Source of the DNA: Magnetospirillum sp. WYHS-4
GTDB taxonomy: Bacteria > Pseudomonadota > Alphaproteobacteria > Rhodospirillales > GLO-3
Assembly: GCA_039908345.1 (NCBI GenBank)
Contig: JAMOBD010000035.1
Location: 1 to 32,361 of the forward strand
Direction: 5' to 3'
Length of the DNA stretch: 32,361 nucleotides
Part shown: positions 17,242 through 24,996 of the stretch, one piece after another
How the letters are laid out: every line of letters begins with the position of its first letter
Numbering within the stretch: the first letter of the stretch is position 1
The notes under the pieces: generated by a model
Told to the model about the DNA's origin: nothing
Databases searched by the model: none
What the model saw: the letters and a program-made list of their open reading frames with translations, nothing else
Translations under genes and position numbers: made by a program

Positions 17242-17706
17242 TTACTCGTCGGCGTCGATGATCGTCTTGCGGGAGGCCTTGGCGCGGGACGGCTTGCCGC
17301 GCCCGATGGGCACGCTACGCACCTCGGGCTTGACTACCGGGCGTTCCAGGTCGACGTGCAAGAGGCCGTTATCGAGTGCCGCACCTACCACCTCAATGCC
17401 TTCGGCCAGCACGAAACTCCGCTGGAACTGGCGTGCCGCGATGCCCCGGTGCAGGAAGACCCGGTCGGACTCGTCGTCCGAATTGCGGCCGCGGATGACC
17501 AGCTGGTTCTCTTCGACCGTGATTGCCAGGTCGTCCATGGAGAAGCCGGCCACCGCCAGGGTGATGCGCAGGGCGTTCTCGCCGATCTGTTCGATGTTGT
17601 AGGGGGGGTAGCCCTCGGCGGAGTTCTTGGCGACCCGGTCGAGCAGGCGCTCGAAATGGTCGAAGCCCAGCAGGTGCGGATTATTGAATTGGCTCAGGCG
17701 CGACAT
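17242..17706 (-). CDS. Small heat shock protein, Hsp20 family
   Basis: 154 residues from ATG 17706 (ribosome-binding site AGGAGAA upstream), beginning MSRLSQFNNPHLLGFDHFERL, a start typical of IbpA-like alphaproteobacterial Hsp20s. The alpha-crystallin domain spans ~40-135: YNIEQIGENALRITLAVAGF, VIRGR, and GLLHVDLER. The tail is basic. These ATP-independent chaperones hold unfolded proteins during heat stress. The longer open frame to 17769 lacks family-like sequence at its N-terminus. Confidence 0.92.
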   Translation of the reverse strand: MSRLSQFNNPHLLGFDHFERLLDRVAKNSAEGYPPYNIEQIGENALRITLAVAGFSMDDLAITVEENQLVIRGRNSDDESDRVFLHRGIAARQFQRSFVLAEGIEVVGAALDNGLLHVDLERPVVKPEVRSVPIGRGKPSRAKASRKTIIDADE

Positions 17707-17772
17707 GGTCGTTCTCCTCGACGAGCGAAAACGCATCCGGGAGCCCGCGTTCCGGCCCTCCCTGGGCAAAAG

Positions 17773-19215
17773 CTAGGGTTGGGCCCGGAGTCTGTCAAGG
17801 TCGGCCGCCAGCCGCCCGATCGCGGCTTCCCAGGATTCGCCTGCGGCGCGCCGATGAAGGCGCAGGGATGGATACCAGGGGCTATCCTCCCGATTCCGCA
17901 GCCAGCGCCAGTCGTGCACCGGAACCAGCAGGACCCGGCAGGGTATGCCCAGAGCACCCGCCAGATGCACGGTCGCCGTGTCGATGGATACCAGCAGGTC
18001 GAAAGCCATCAGGGCGGCGGCCGTGTCGCCAAAGGTGGCGACCGCGTCGGCCAGGTGGGGGAGGCCGCCCAGGGCCTCCAGTTCGGCCGGTTCCGGGTCC
18101 TTTTGCAGGCTGAAGGCGGAGATGCCGGGCCGGTGGACGAGGGGGGCCAGGTGTTCGGGCCGCAAGGCCTCGCCGCGGGCCGCCAAGCGGCCGGCGCTGC
18201 TGGCGCCGCGCCAGACCAGCGCGATCTTGAATCCCTGATGCCCCGCCAGGCGGCGGCGCCAGTCCGCCACCCGTTCGGCGGGCGGGCGGATGTAGGGAAT
18301 CGGAGAAGGGACGGTCTCCAGCCGGGTGCCGAACAGGCGGGGCAGGGAGAGCAGGGAGGCCTGGCAGTCGGCGGGCGCGGGGAGGGCGTCCTGCGCCTGC
18401 GCCAGGGCAACGCCCGGTACGGTGGCCGCCAGATCGACCAGCTTCTTCTGGCAGAGCACCTGGACCCGCGCGCCGCGCGCAGCCGCAAGGGGGGCATAGC
18501 GGAGGAACTGGAAGCTGTCGCCAAAGCCCTGTTCGGCCACCAGGCGCAGGGTTAGGCCTTCCAGAGGCCCGCCATCCCAGAGCGGGGCGTCGGCCGGCAA
18601 GGCGGAGGACCGGAAGGCCGGGTCCTTCCAGCGCCATTCGTATTCGGAGAAGCCTCCATCCAGGTCGCCCAGCAGGAGGCGCACCAAGGCCCGGTGCCCG
18701 TGGGCCGCGGCATCGTCGGGGGCCAGGGCGATGGCGGCGTCGTAGGCAGCCAGGGCGCCTTCGGCATCGCCCAGGGTCCGGCGGACGTCACCCAGTTCGC
18801 GATGGGCTTCGGCCAAGTGGGCATCGCGGACCAAGGCGTCCTCCAGGACGGAAGCCGCTTCCTCCGGGCGTCCCAGACGGCGCAACAGTTTGCCCAGGGA
18901 CAGACGCGGTGCCGCGCCGGGATGGCCCAGGGCGATGGCGGTCCGGTAGGACTCGGCGGCCTCTTCCACGAGGCCGCCTTCCTCCTGCATCACGCCCAAG
19001 GTGCTGCGAAAGGACGGATTGCCGGGCGCGCGGGTCGCCGCGTCCTGAAGCGATGCGAGGGCGGCCGGGGCATCGCCGCGTTCGCGGGCCATCACGCCCA
19101 GCAGGTAGAGCGCCGCCGCATGATCCGGATGGGAGGACGGAATGGCGCGGCACAGGGCTTCCGCCATGTCCGGGCGGTTCCGTCGATAATGGTCCAGGGC
19201 TTGGCCGAGTCCCAT
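17773..19215 (-). CDS. TPR-repeat protein with glycosyltransferase-like C-terminal domain
   Basis: 480 residues. About five tetratricopeptide repeats fill residues 1-180 (for example AALASLQDAATRAPGNPSFR and GALAAYDAAIALAPDDAAAH). The remaining ~270 residues resemble the GT-B half found in TPR-glycosyltransferases related to heptosyltransferases: AEQGFGDSFQFLRYAPL near 225, and SIDTATVHLAGALG near 408, followed by DWRWLRNREDSPWYPSLRLHR. Such proteins glycosylate surface structures or flagellins in Rhodospirillales and Magnetospirillum-type genomes; the acceptor here is unknown. It stands alone, divergent from the ABM-domain gene. Confidence 0.85.
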   Translation of the reverse strand: MGLGQALDHYRRNRPDMAEALCRAIPSSHPDHAAALYLLGVMARERGDAPAALASLQDAATRAPGNPSFRSTLGVMQEEGGLVEEAAESYRTAIALGHPGAAPRLSLGKLLRRLGRPEEAASVLEDALVRDAHLAEAHRELGDVRRTLGDAEGALAAYDAAIALAPDDAAAHGHRALVRLLLGDLDGGFSEYEWRWKDPAFRSSALPADAPLWDGGPLEGLTLRLVAEQGFGDSFQFLRYAPLAAARGARVQVLCQKKLVDLAATVPGVALAQAQDALPAPADCQASLLSLPRLFGTRLETVPSPIPYIRPPAERVADWRRRLAGHQGFKIALVWRGASSAGRLAARGEALRPEHLAPLVHRPGISAFSLQKDPEPAELEALGGLPHLADAVATFGDTAAALMAFDLLVSIDTATVHLAGALGIPCRVLLVPVHDWRWLRNREDSPWYPSLRLHRRAAGESWEAAIGRLAADLDRLRAQP

Positions 19216-19326
19216 GAGTGCTCCATTCTTCGCCGCGTCGGCGACGGTAACTCAATCCAAGGCCGTTGATAAGAACCCGCCGCTTCGCCACAATCCGCCC
19301 GATCCCTTGTTCGCCGGAGGCTCGCC

Positions 19327-19623
19327 ATGCACGTCACCCTTGTCCATGTCCACGTGAAGCCGGAGGCGGTCGAGGCCTTCGTCGAGGCCACCCACCGCAA
19401 CCACCTGGGTTCGGTGGCCGAACCGGGCAATCGGCGTTTCGACATCCTCCAGGACGCCGGCCTGCCGACGCACTTCGTGCTTTACGAGGCCTTCGCCAGC
19501 GAGGCCGACGCCAAGGCCCACAAGGAGACCCGCCACTATCGGGAATGGCGCGATACGGTGGCCGGCATGATGGCCGAATCGCGTCGGGGCGAGTCCTTCG
19601 TCGGCCTCTATCCCAGGGTCTGA
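19327..19623 (+). CDS. ABM-domain protein (antibiotic biosynthesis monooxygenase / LsrG-like)
   Basis: 98 residues forming one ABM ferredoxin-like domain: HVTLVHVHVKPEAVEAFVEAT, then NRRFDILQD, then FVLYEAFASEADAKAHKETRHYREW. The His-x-x-x-His/Tyr pattern in the last segment is family-typical. Members include small quinol monooxygenases and LsrG-like isomerases; the substrate cannot be predicted. It is separated from the alcohol dehydrogenase gene by 2 bp, so the pair is surely an operon and may act on the same aldehyde or quinone. Confidence 0.88.
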   Translation: MHVTLVHVHVKPEAVEAFVEATHRNHLGSVAEPGNRRFDILQDAGLPTHFVLYEAFASEADAKAHKETRHYREWRDTVAGMMAESRRGESFVGLYPRV

Positions 19624-19625
19624 GC

Positions 19626-20819
19626 ATGGACCCGTTCGCCGGTTTCGCCATCGCCCGCCTGCCACGCCTGCGGTTCGGGGACGGTACCGTCGCCTCCCTG
19701 CCCGAGGAGGTGGCGGCCCTGGGACGCAGGGTGCTGATCGTCACCGGCGCCCGGTCCTTTCCGGCGTCGCCCCACTGGCCTGTCTTGCTGGAAGGCCTGG
19801 CGGCGCGGGGTGTCGCCTGGGAGCATTTCGCCGTCGCGGGCGAGCCCGGTCCCGATCTGGTCGACGAGGCGGCGGCGCGTTTCCGGGGTGCCGGCATCGA
19901 GGTGGTGCTGGGCATCGGCGGCGGCAGCGCCCTGGACGCCGCCAAGGCCATCGCCGGGTTGATTCCGGTCGGCCGGTCGGTGATGGACTACCTGGAGGGC
20001 GTGGGGCCGGAACTGCCCTACGAAGGTCCGGCGCTGCCCTTCGTTGCGGCTCCTACCACGGCGGGCACGGGCAGCGAGGCGACCAGGAACGCGGTATTGG
20101 GACGCCAGGGACCCCAGGGCTTCAAGAAATCCTTCCGTCACGACAGCCTGGTGGCGCGGGTGGCCGTGGTCGATCCCACGCTTCTTGCCACTTGCCCGCC
20201 CGCGGTTCTGGCTGCGGACGGCATGGATGCCTTTACCCAGTTGCTGGAGTCCTACGTCTCCCTGAAGGCCAGTCCCTTCACCGACGCCTTGGTCTGGTCG
20301 GGCCTGCAGGCCTTTGCCGAGGGCTTCTTCCCGGTGTGGGAAGGTGGGGAAGGGCGGGCCGAAGGGCGGCGCCGGCTGGCCTACGCCTCCCTGGTGTCGG
20401 GGATCGCCCTGGCCCAGACCGGTTTGGGCTCGGTACATGGCATGGCACCGGCCCTTGGCTCCCTGTTCGGCATTTCCCACGGCTTGGCCTGCGGCACCCT
20501 GGTGGCGGAAGCCACCGACGTGAATATCGCCGCCTTGGCCGTCAGGAATCCCGCAAGCCCGGCACTCGGGAAATATGCGGCGGTGGGACGGCTGCTGGCG
20601 GGGAAGCCAGGAGCCGACGACGCGGAGGCCCGCCGTCGGCTGGTCTGGATTCTGCGCGAGTGGACGGACCGCCTGGAGTTGGCGCGTCTGGGGGAATTTG
20701 CGGTCGGGGAGCCGGATTTCCCGCGCATCGCCGCCGGCAGTCGCGGCAGTTCGATGAAGACGAACCCACTGGTCCTCGACGACGCCGAGATCGTCGAAGT
20801 GCTACGACGGCGCCTTTAG
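19626..20819 (+). CDS. Iron-containing alcohol dehydrogenase
   Basis: 397 residues from ATG 19626. NAD(P)-binding GGGSALDAAKA at 98-108 and AAPTTAGTGSEAT at 141-153 identify the family. Metal ligands: Asp201, His271 and His285 are present (DGMDAFTQLLESY, GSVHGMAPALGSLFGISHGL). The second ligand, usually His in DAxxHxxE, is Gln205 (DAFTQLLE); a Gln here is seen in some family branches, so metal choice or activity may differ. It probably reduces an aldehyde or oxidises an alcohol with NAD(P). It is translated just after the ABM protein. Confidence 0.9.
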   Translation: MDPFAGFAIARLPRLRFGDGTVASLPEEVAALGRRVLIVTGARSFPASPHWPVLLEGLAARGVAWEHFAVAGEPGPDLVDEAAARFRGAGIEVVLGIGGGSALDAAKAIAGLIPVGRSVMDYLEGVGPELPYEGPALPFVAAPTTAGTGSEATRNAVLGRQGPQGFKKSFRHDSLVARVAVVDPTLLATCPPAVLAADGMDAFTQLLESYVSLKASPFTDALVWSGLQAFAEGFFPVWEGGEGRAEGRRRLAYASLVSGIALAQTGLGSVHGMAPALGSLFGISHGLACGTLVAEATDVNIAALAVRNPASPALGKYAAVGRLLAGKPGADDAEARRRLVWILREWTDRLELARLGEFAVGEPDFPRIAAGSRGSSMKTNPLVLDDAEIVEVLRRRL

Positions 20820-20887
20820 AGACAATCCAAACATGGCGGAAGTGGCTCCGGATTCGGCCCTTTGCCGCCCGCCTTCCGTGGGAAGAG

Positions 20888-21097
20888 TCAATCCGCCAGG
20901 ACGAGATTCACGGCCGAGGCCTTGCCCTGCGGACCTTGGGCCAAGTCGAATTGGATCTTCTGACCTTCGTCGAGGCCTTGCAGGCCGGCCGCCTGCACGG
21001 CGGAAACGTGCACGAACACATCTCTCCCGCCGTCGGCGGGCTGGATGAAGCCGAAGCGCTTGGTCGGATTGTACCACTTGACGGTGCCGGTAGCCAT
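20888..21097 (-). CDS. Cold shock protein, CspA family
   Basis: 69 residues from ATG 21097 with a GGGAGG ribosome-binding site. A single cold-shock domain: [21 protein letters not shown] (RNP1) and DVFVHVSAV (RNP2). It binds single-stranded RNA/DNA and melts RNA structure in the cold or during growth transitions. ~240 bp upstream hold no gene and could provide a regulatory leader, but I see no conserved cold-box. Confidence 0.94.
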   Translation of the reverse strand: MATGTVKWYNPTKRFGFIQPADGGRDVFVHVSAVQAAGLQGLDEGQKIQFDLAQGPQGKASAVNLVLAD

Positions 21098-21335
21098 TGG
21101 AGCCTCCCTCTTGGCCTTACGCGATAGCGAAACGCGCCCTTGCTCGGCGATCCTCGCTATTTCGGCCGTCGCCCGCGTCCTCTCCCAGTAGGACGCCATT
21201 CCGTCGGCACAGAGGATGCCAGCTCGATGGTGGGACGATCCTACCGTCGATCCGATATTCCGACAATCGGATTCGCGCCGGATGCGGCCCGCAGCCGACG
21301 CGTTTCCACCTGTTGGCGCGGCAGGGATGCTGCGG

Positions 21336-21752
21336 CTATCGCTGCGGCTCGGCCAAGGCGCGGACCATTTGGCTTAAAGCCTCCTGGTGGCGCTCGTTGG
21401 ATATCTGGACGAAATTCCTGGCCAATTCCAGGCACATGCGTTGGCGCAGCGGCAACTCAGCCTCGGCGGTGCCGCTCCCGTCCAACCCTTCGAAGAAATA
21501 GCCCACTTGAACCTTCAGGACCTGGGCGATCTCGAACAGACGCCCCGCCGAGATGCGGTTGATCCCGCGTTCGTACTTGTGGGTTTGCTGGTAGGTGACG
21601 CCGATCAACTCGGCCATCTGCTGCTGGCTGAGCCCCAGCATGATGCGGCGCTCGCGAATGCGCCCACCGACGAAACGGTCGACCTCGGTCGCGCGGCTGC
21701 CGACGGATTCCTCGTCGTCTCCAGAGCCGGAGCTTCTTCCGTTGCTAGACAC
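21336..21752 (-). CDS. XRE-family transcriptional regulator (PraR-like)
   Basis: 138 residues from GTG 21752, which follows GGGAGA at a good distance. ATG 21812 would add 20 residues but has no ribosome-binding site. The helix-turn-helix spans roughly 30-85 of this version: [48 protein letters not shown], then GYFFEGL. This arrangement is that of alphaproteobacterial PraR/PhrR-type regulators. An acidic, Ser/Gly-rich N-terminal stretch and a C-terminal helical tail flank it. The target is unknown; the perfect GAACT-GCC-AGTTC palindrome upstream is a candidate operator. Confidence 0.85.
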   Translation of the reverse strand: MSSNGRSSGSGDDEESVGSRATEVDRFVGGRIRERRIMLGLSQQQMAELIGVTYQQTHKYERGINRISAGRLFEIAQVLKVQVGYFFEGLDGSGTAEAELPLRQRMCLELARNFVQISNERHQEALSQMVRALAEPQR

Positions 21753-21819
21753 GATCTTTCTCCCATCCTCAAAGGCGTCATTGTTGGTGACGGCATTCCC
21801 CGGAACCGGCATGCCAAAA

Positions 21820-21832
21820 GAACTGCCAGTTC
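21820..21832. promoter_or_regulatory. Candidate operator of the XRE gene
   Basis: Perfect 5-3-5 palindrome GAACTGCCAGTTC, 67 bp upstream of the chosen GTG start of the XRE gene. Its size suits a HTH dimer. This is an inference from position alone. Confidence 0.3.
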
Positions 21833-22021
21833 AAAGCCAACATGGAGATGCCGACGGCTTCGCGACGCTGTTCCAACCCTTCGGGTGTTTCCCGAGGTCC
21901 CCGAAGAATCAATAGCATAACAGAAGTGGGCGAGAGAAGTTATTCACAGTTGAGAGATTTGCCACGAAATATTGCCCACAGATTGAGTTGGTTCTAATAC
22001 AGTGAAATTCTAATGCCGGAT

Positions 22022-22537
22022 TTAAGCGGTCAGGTTGACGGAAGCCTGTTCCGTGGCCTGCACCTCTTCGCGCCGGGTCTGCTCGAAGGCCCGGTTGTCA
22101 TCTTGGCGCCGTTGGGTCTCGCGTTGCTGGGCCTGCTGCTGTTGTTGCGCCGCATAGGCGGCGTTGGCCCGCTCGATCTCGGCCCGTTGGAATTGGCGAT
22201 TCGTCTCGTTGGTGGTGTCGCGGCGCTCCTGGGCGGCGACTTCCGCCCCGCGGACCAGGGCCTGGCGCCGTTGGGCGGAATCTTCTTCCACCGCTCGGGC
22301 ATTCTGGTCCTGCTGGTAGGCACGCAGGTCGCCGGACCTCTCGGTTGCCGCCTGGGCGTTTTGTTCTGCGCGGATACGCCGGGCGGCATCGACCCGGGAA
22401 TCCTCCTGGGCCCGGATATCGGCGGTATCCCGATCCTGGCTGCGGTCGGCCGCCTGGTTGCCGTCGCGGGCCTGGAAAACACGTTCGCGCGGCGATACCG
22501 GTCGGGCAACGGAGGACGCGACGGAATCGACGGCCAT
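22022..22537 (-). CDS. Gln/Arg/Ala-rich coiled-coil hypothetical protein
   Basis: 171 residues of low complexity, highly charged and Gln-rich, with almost no hydrophobic core (RAYQQDQNARAVEEDSAQRR; AAYAAQQQQQAQQRETQRR). There is no signal peptide or membrane segment. It is likely a long helix or disordered polymer. The first ~20 residues (MAVDSVASSVARPVSPRERV) are the least repetitive and end with a Pro-rich turn. The antisense frame is also open over this stretch, but the minus-strand reading has a Met start and better codon bias. I do not recognise a family; flanking genes give no function. Confidence 0.6.
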   Translation of the reverse strand: MAVDSVASSVARPVSPRERVFQARDGNQAADRSQDRDTADIRAQEDSRVDAARRIRAEQNAQAATERSGDLRAYQQDQNARAVEEDSAQRRQALVRGAEVAAQERRDTTNETNRQFQRAEIERANAAYAAQQQQQAQQRETQRRQDDNRAFEQTRREEVQATEQASVNLTA

Positions 22538-22712
22538 GACACCCTACCTTTTCCATCGAATTCGACGAGACGGTTAGTATACTTCTCCTGGCGCCGGAAG
22601 GCGAGTCTCGCGCGGAGAGTGCGAATTATTCGCGGCTTGGAGCATGGAGGGGCGGCATTTCGTGCCCGCGAGGATGCCGACGTCGGCGGGGCCCTGCGCG
22701 TCGATTGGCCGG

Positions 22713-23702
22713 TCACGCCGGATGCCCGGACTCGTCGCCTGGGATGGGGATGATGCAAGGTTCGCCCGGGCAGTGGATGACTTCCACATTCACATGGACG
22801 AGGTTTGGAACGCTGTCCAGAAGGTTCCTGTAGTGATCGGCGCTCCTCGGGAAATGGGTGACAACGGAAATAACGGCGGCCAGGTGACCGGCCCCCACCC
22901 ACCAGACATGAAGGTCCGTTATCCGATTGTCCGCGTCCGCCTCGACGATGGTGCGAATGGTTTCCTGGACTTCCTTGCCGGCCGCGCCATCGAGAAGGAT
23001 TCGGCCCGTGTCTCTCAGGAGTCCGTAGGTCCAATGCCCGATGACCAGGGCCCCCACGAGTCCCATGACGGGGTCCATCCATACCCAGCCCGCGATCTTT
23101 CCGGCCAGCAGAGCCACGATCGCCAATACCGATGTTACGGCGTCCGCCATGACATGCAGGAATGCGGCACGGAGGTTGTGGTCATGGTCGTGACCATGAC
23201 CATGACCATGACCATGACCATGCTGGTCGTGGTGGTCATGGTCGTCTTCTTGGTTGAGGAGCCAGGCGCTCGTCAGATTGACCAGGAGACCCAGAGCCGC
23301 AACCGATATGGCTTCGTCGAATTCAATGGTCAAAGGGGCGAAGAGGCGTCCCACGGATTCCCAGGCCATTATCAAGGCGACGATCCCGAGTACGACCGCG
23401 CTGGAGTAGCCGCCCAGAACTCCGACCTTCCCGGTTCCAAACGTATAGGTCTTGTCGTGCAGATGGCGGCGGGCGAACCCGTAGGCGAACACGGTGATGC
23501 ACAAGGCCGCCGCATGGCTCGCCATGTGCCAGCCGTCGGCCAGCAGCGCAATGGAATTGAAAAGCCACCCGGAGGCGATCTCGACCGCCATCATCGCCAC
23601 GGTCAGGGCGATCACCCAATAAGCCCGCCGCTCGCCGCGGGCCTGGTTCCTGTCGATGAAGACGTGCTCGTGACGCCAGTCGTCCAGAGAGTGGATATGC
23701 AT
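22713..23702 (-). CDS. DmeF-like cation diffusion facilitator (metal exporter)
   Basis: 329 residues. It starts MHIHSLDDWRHEHVF, the His-rich N-terminus typical of DmeF. Six transmembrane segments are visible. Site residues lie in ADGWHMASH (Asp56, His59, His63) and in HVMADAVTSV (His183, Asp187). Between TM4 and TM5 is a His-Gly/His-Asp loop (155-175). A C-terminal cytoplasmic domain follows. CDF proteins export divalent metals by proton antiport; DmeF members handle cobalt and nickel, and FieF/MamB relatives handle iron. The Fur-like palindrome 14 bp upstream suggests iron-linked control. The nickel hydrogenase 3 kb away makes nickel equally worth considering. The cognate DmeR repressor gene is absent. 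Confidence 0.88.
   Translation of the reverse strand: MHIHSLDDWRHEHVFIDRNQARGERRAYWVIALTVAMMAVEIASGWLFNSIALLADGWHMASHAAALCITVFAYGFARRHLHDKTYTFGTGKVGVLGGYSSAVVLGIVALIMAWESVGRLFAPLTIEFDEAISVAALGLLVNLTSAWLLNQEDDHDHHDQHGHGHGHGHGHDHDHNLRAAFLHVMADAVTSVLAIVALLAGKIAGWVWMDPVMGLVGALVIGHWTYGLLRDTGRILLDGAAGKEVQETIRTIVEADADNRITDLHVWWVGAGHLAAVISVVTHFPRSADHYRNLLDSVPNLVHVNVEVIHCPGEPCIIPIPGDESGHPA
23185..23245. repeat. GACCAT hexanucleotide tandem repeat in the CDF His loop
   Basis: About five consecutive copies of a GACCAT unit at 23191-23222, flanked by imperfect GGTCATGGTC copies in inverted orientation that could form a hairpin. On the coding strand it encodes alternating His-Gly. Unit gain or loss would keep the frame and lengthen or shorten the metal-binding loop by two residues. 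Confidence 0.85.
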
Positions 23703-23715
23703 TCGTATCGCCGCG

Positions 23716-23728
23716 AATGATTATCATT
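23716..23728. promoter_or_regulatory. Fur-box-like palindrome
   Basis: AATGATTATCATT is a perfect 6-1-6 match to the inner core of the classical Fur box (GATAATGAT-A-ATCATTATC), with the outer bases less conserved. It lies 13 bp before the start codon of the CDF exporter, in a position to block transcription or overlap the promoter. Confidence 0.6.
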
Positions 23729-23839
23729 GACTGATCTATCTCGTAGCGCCGGGGGATTGCCCAGTCAAGCGGGAAGACGGCCATCACCCTGTGGGGCGCC
23801 GGCATCCGAAACAGGCTTGACTTTGGCCGCGAGGTGTAT

Positions 23840-23853
23840 GCAAATGAATTTGC
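23840..23853. promoter_or_regulatory. GCAAAT/ATTTGC inverted repeat upstream of the small membrane protein
   Basis: A 6-2-6 palindrome, GCAAAT-GA-ATTTGC, 42 bp before the start codon at 23896, followed by another TTGCATATAGG tract. It could be an operator or part of a promoter; a TTGACT at 23817-23822 lies 17 bp before GCAAAT. Confidence 0.4.
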
Positions 23854-23895
23854 GACTGACTTGCATATAGGACCGCGGGCACGGGAGGGATGGCG

Positions 23896-24135
23896 ATGGA
23901 CGAACGGTTTATCCGGCATAAGAAGGCGAGCGGCGCCGAGGTGATGGTCCGCTCCACGCTGGTGGGCACCTGCGGCGGCTTGGCCGCCGGGACGACCAAG
24001 GCGGCGGGCCTGTTTGCGGTTGGAAAGGGGGTGGCGGGCGGAGCGGCCCTTCTGTCCCCCGTTGGTTTTGGTCTTGCGCTCGGCGCCCTGGTTGCCGCGG
24101 CCTACGCCGCCAACGCCGTTCGCTACCGGCGCTAG
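23896..24135 (+). CDS. Small Gly/Ala-rich membrane protein
   Basis: 79 residues from ATG 23896, which has GGGAGGG at a usable distance; the ATG at 23890 is too close to it. A charged N-terminus (MDERFIRHKKASG) precedes two hydrophobic stretches rich in Gly and Ala (about 20-45 and 52-73), ending in a basic RYRR tail. The layout is of a two-helix inner-membrane hairpin. I do not recognise the family. It is a monocistronic gene between the metal exporter and phaR, preceded by a palindromic site. Confidence 0.65.
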   Translation: MDERFIRHKKASGAEVMVRSTLVGTCGGLAAGTTKAAGLFAVGKGVAGGAALLSPVGFGLALGALVAAAYAANAVRYRR

Positions 24136-24163
24136 AGCAATTCCCACTTTGACGGAATTGCTC
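24135..24163. repeat. Perfect palindromic element after the small membrane protein gene
   Basis: GAGCAATTCC (24135-24144), nine-base loop, GGAATTGCTC (24154-24163): exact 10-bp arms. It starts on the last base of the stop codon. It is followed by a second hairpin, CCGCCC-GGA-GGGCGG (24170-24184). No T-run follows, so it may be a terminator, an mRNA-end hairpin, or one copy of a REP-like dispersed palindrome. Confidence 0.6.
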
Positions 24164-24271
24164 ATCGCTCCGCCCGGAGGGCGGGCGGCCAAGGGCAGAA
24201 TCGCGAGCCGATCCCGTCTTCCTTGGATCTGCCTTAACGGGTTGTACCCATGGCAGGCATGACCGGACGGG

Positions 24272-24868
24272 CTAGCGTGTTCCCTTGGTGAGTTGATCCA
24301 GTTGCCGCTGCATCTGGTTGAGGCGGTCCTTCAGTTCGCCCAGGTCCGCATCGGGCGCGCTCTTGCCCGTCTCGTCGCCCTTGGGACGGCCTTCCCCGGC
24401 CGGGTAGAAGGGGGCGAACATCTTGATGGCGCTTTCGAACAGAGCCATGTTCTGCTTGCCCATTTCCTCGTACTGGCCGAAAGGCATGAAGCCGTCCAGG
24501 GTTTCGCGCATGTACTGGCGCATCTGCTCCTGGTTCCGGGTGAACGAGTACATGCTGTATTCGAGGTAGCGGGGCACCAAGGCCTGGAGGCTGTCGCCGT
24601 AGAAGCTGATAAGGTGGCGCAAAAAGCCGATGGGCAGCAGGTTCTGGCCGCCCTTCGATTCCTCTTCGACGATGATGTGGGTGAGGACGGAACGGGTGAT
24701 GTCCTCGCCCGTCTTGGCGTCGTGCACGACGAAATCGGTACCGTCTTTCACCATCTGCGCCAAATGGTCCAGCGTCACGTAGCTGCTGGTCGCCGTGTTG
24801 TAGAGACGGCGGTTGGCGTATTTCTTGATGGTGATCGGCTTCTTTTCGCCTTCGGGCTTGTCGGCCAT
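24272..24868 (-). CDS. phaR: Polyhydroxyalkanoate synthesis repressor PhaR
   Basis: 198 residues from ATG 24868 (MADKPEGEKKPITIKKYANRRLYNTATSSYVTLDHL). The KYANRRLYNT DNA-binding segment is the hallmark of the PhaR N-terminal domain. A second PHB-binding region follows (LTHIIVEEESKGGQNLLPIGFLRHLI), and the C-terminus is a coiled coil (ELKDRLNQMQRQLDQL). PhaR represses phasin and PHA genes and is released when it binds nascent PHB granules. It is divergent from the PHA genes, with an inverted repeat between them. Confidence 0.96.
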   Translation of the reverse strand: MADKPEGEKKPITIKKYANRRLYNTATSSYVTLDHLAQMVKDGTDFVVHDAKTGEDITRSVLTHIIVEEESKGGQNLLPIGFLRHLISFYGDSLQALVPRYLEYSMYSFTRNQEQMRQYMRETLDGFMPFGQYEEMGKQNMALFESAIKMFAPFYPAGEGRPKGDETGKSAPDADLGELKDRLNQMQRQLDQLTKGTR

Positions 24869-24918
24869 GCTGCGGGCCCCCTGCGGAAAAACACGAAGGA
24901 AACTCATAGCACATATTT

Positions 24919-24939
24919 TCGCAATGCAAAATGTTGCGA
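24919..24939. promoter_or_regulatory. Candidate PhaR operator
   Basis: Inverted repeat TCGCAA-N9-TTGCGA between phaR and the PHA genes, surrounded by further TGC/GCA steps. PhaR proteins bind TGC-rich sites. The right arm TTGCGA could also serve as the -35 box of the rightward promoter (TAGGCT at 24958-24963, 18-bp spacer), so bound PhaR would block it. Confidence 0.5.
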
Positions 24940-24996
24940 TGCGGTGACGGTGCGGTCTAGGCTATGGTGGGAACCATCGAGGTGGCGGGATGACCC

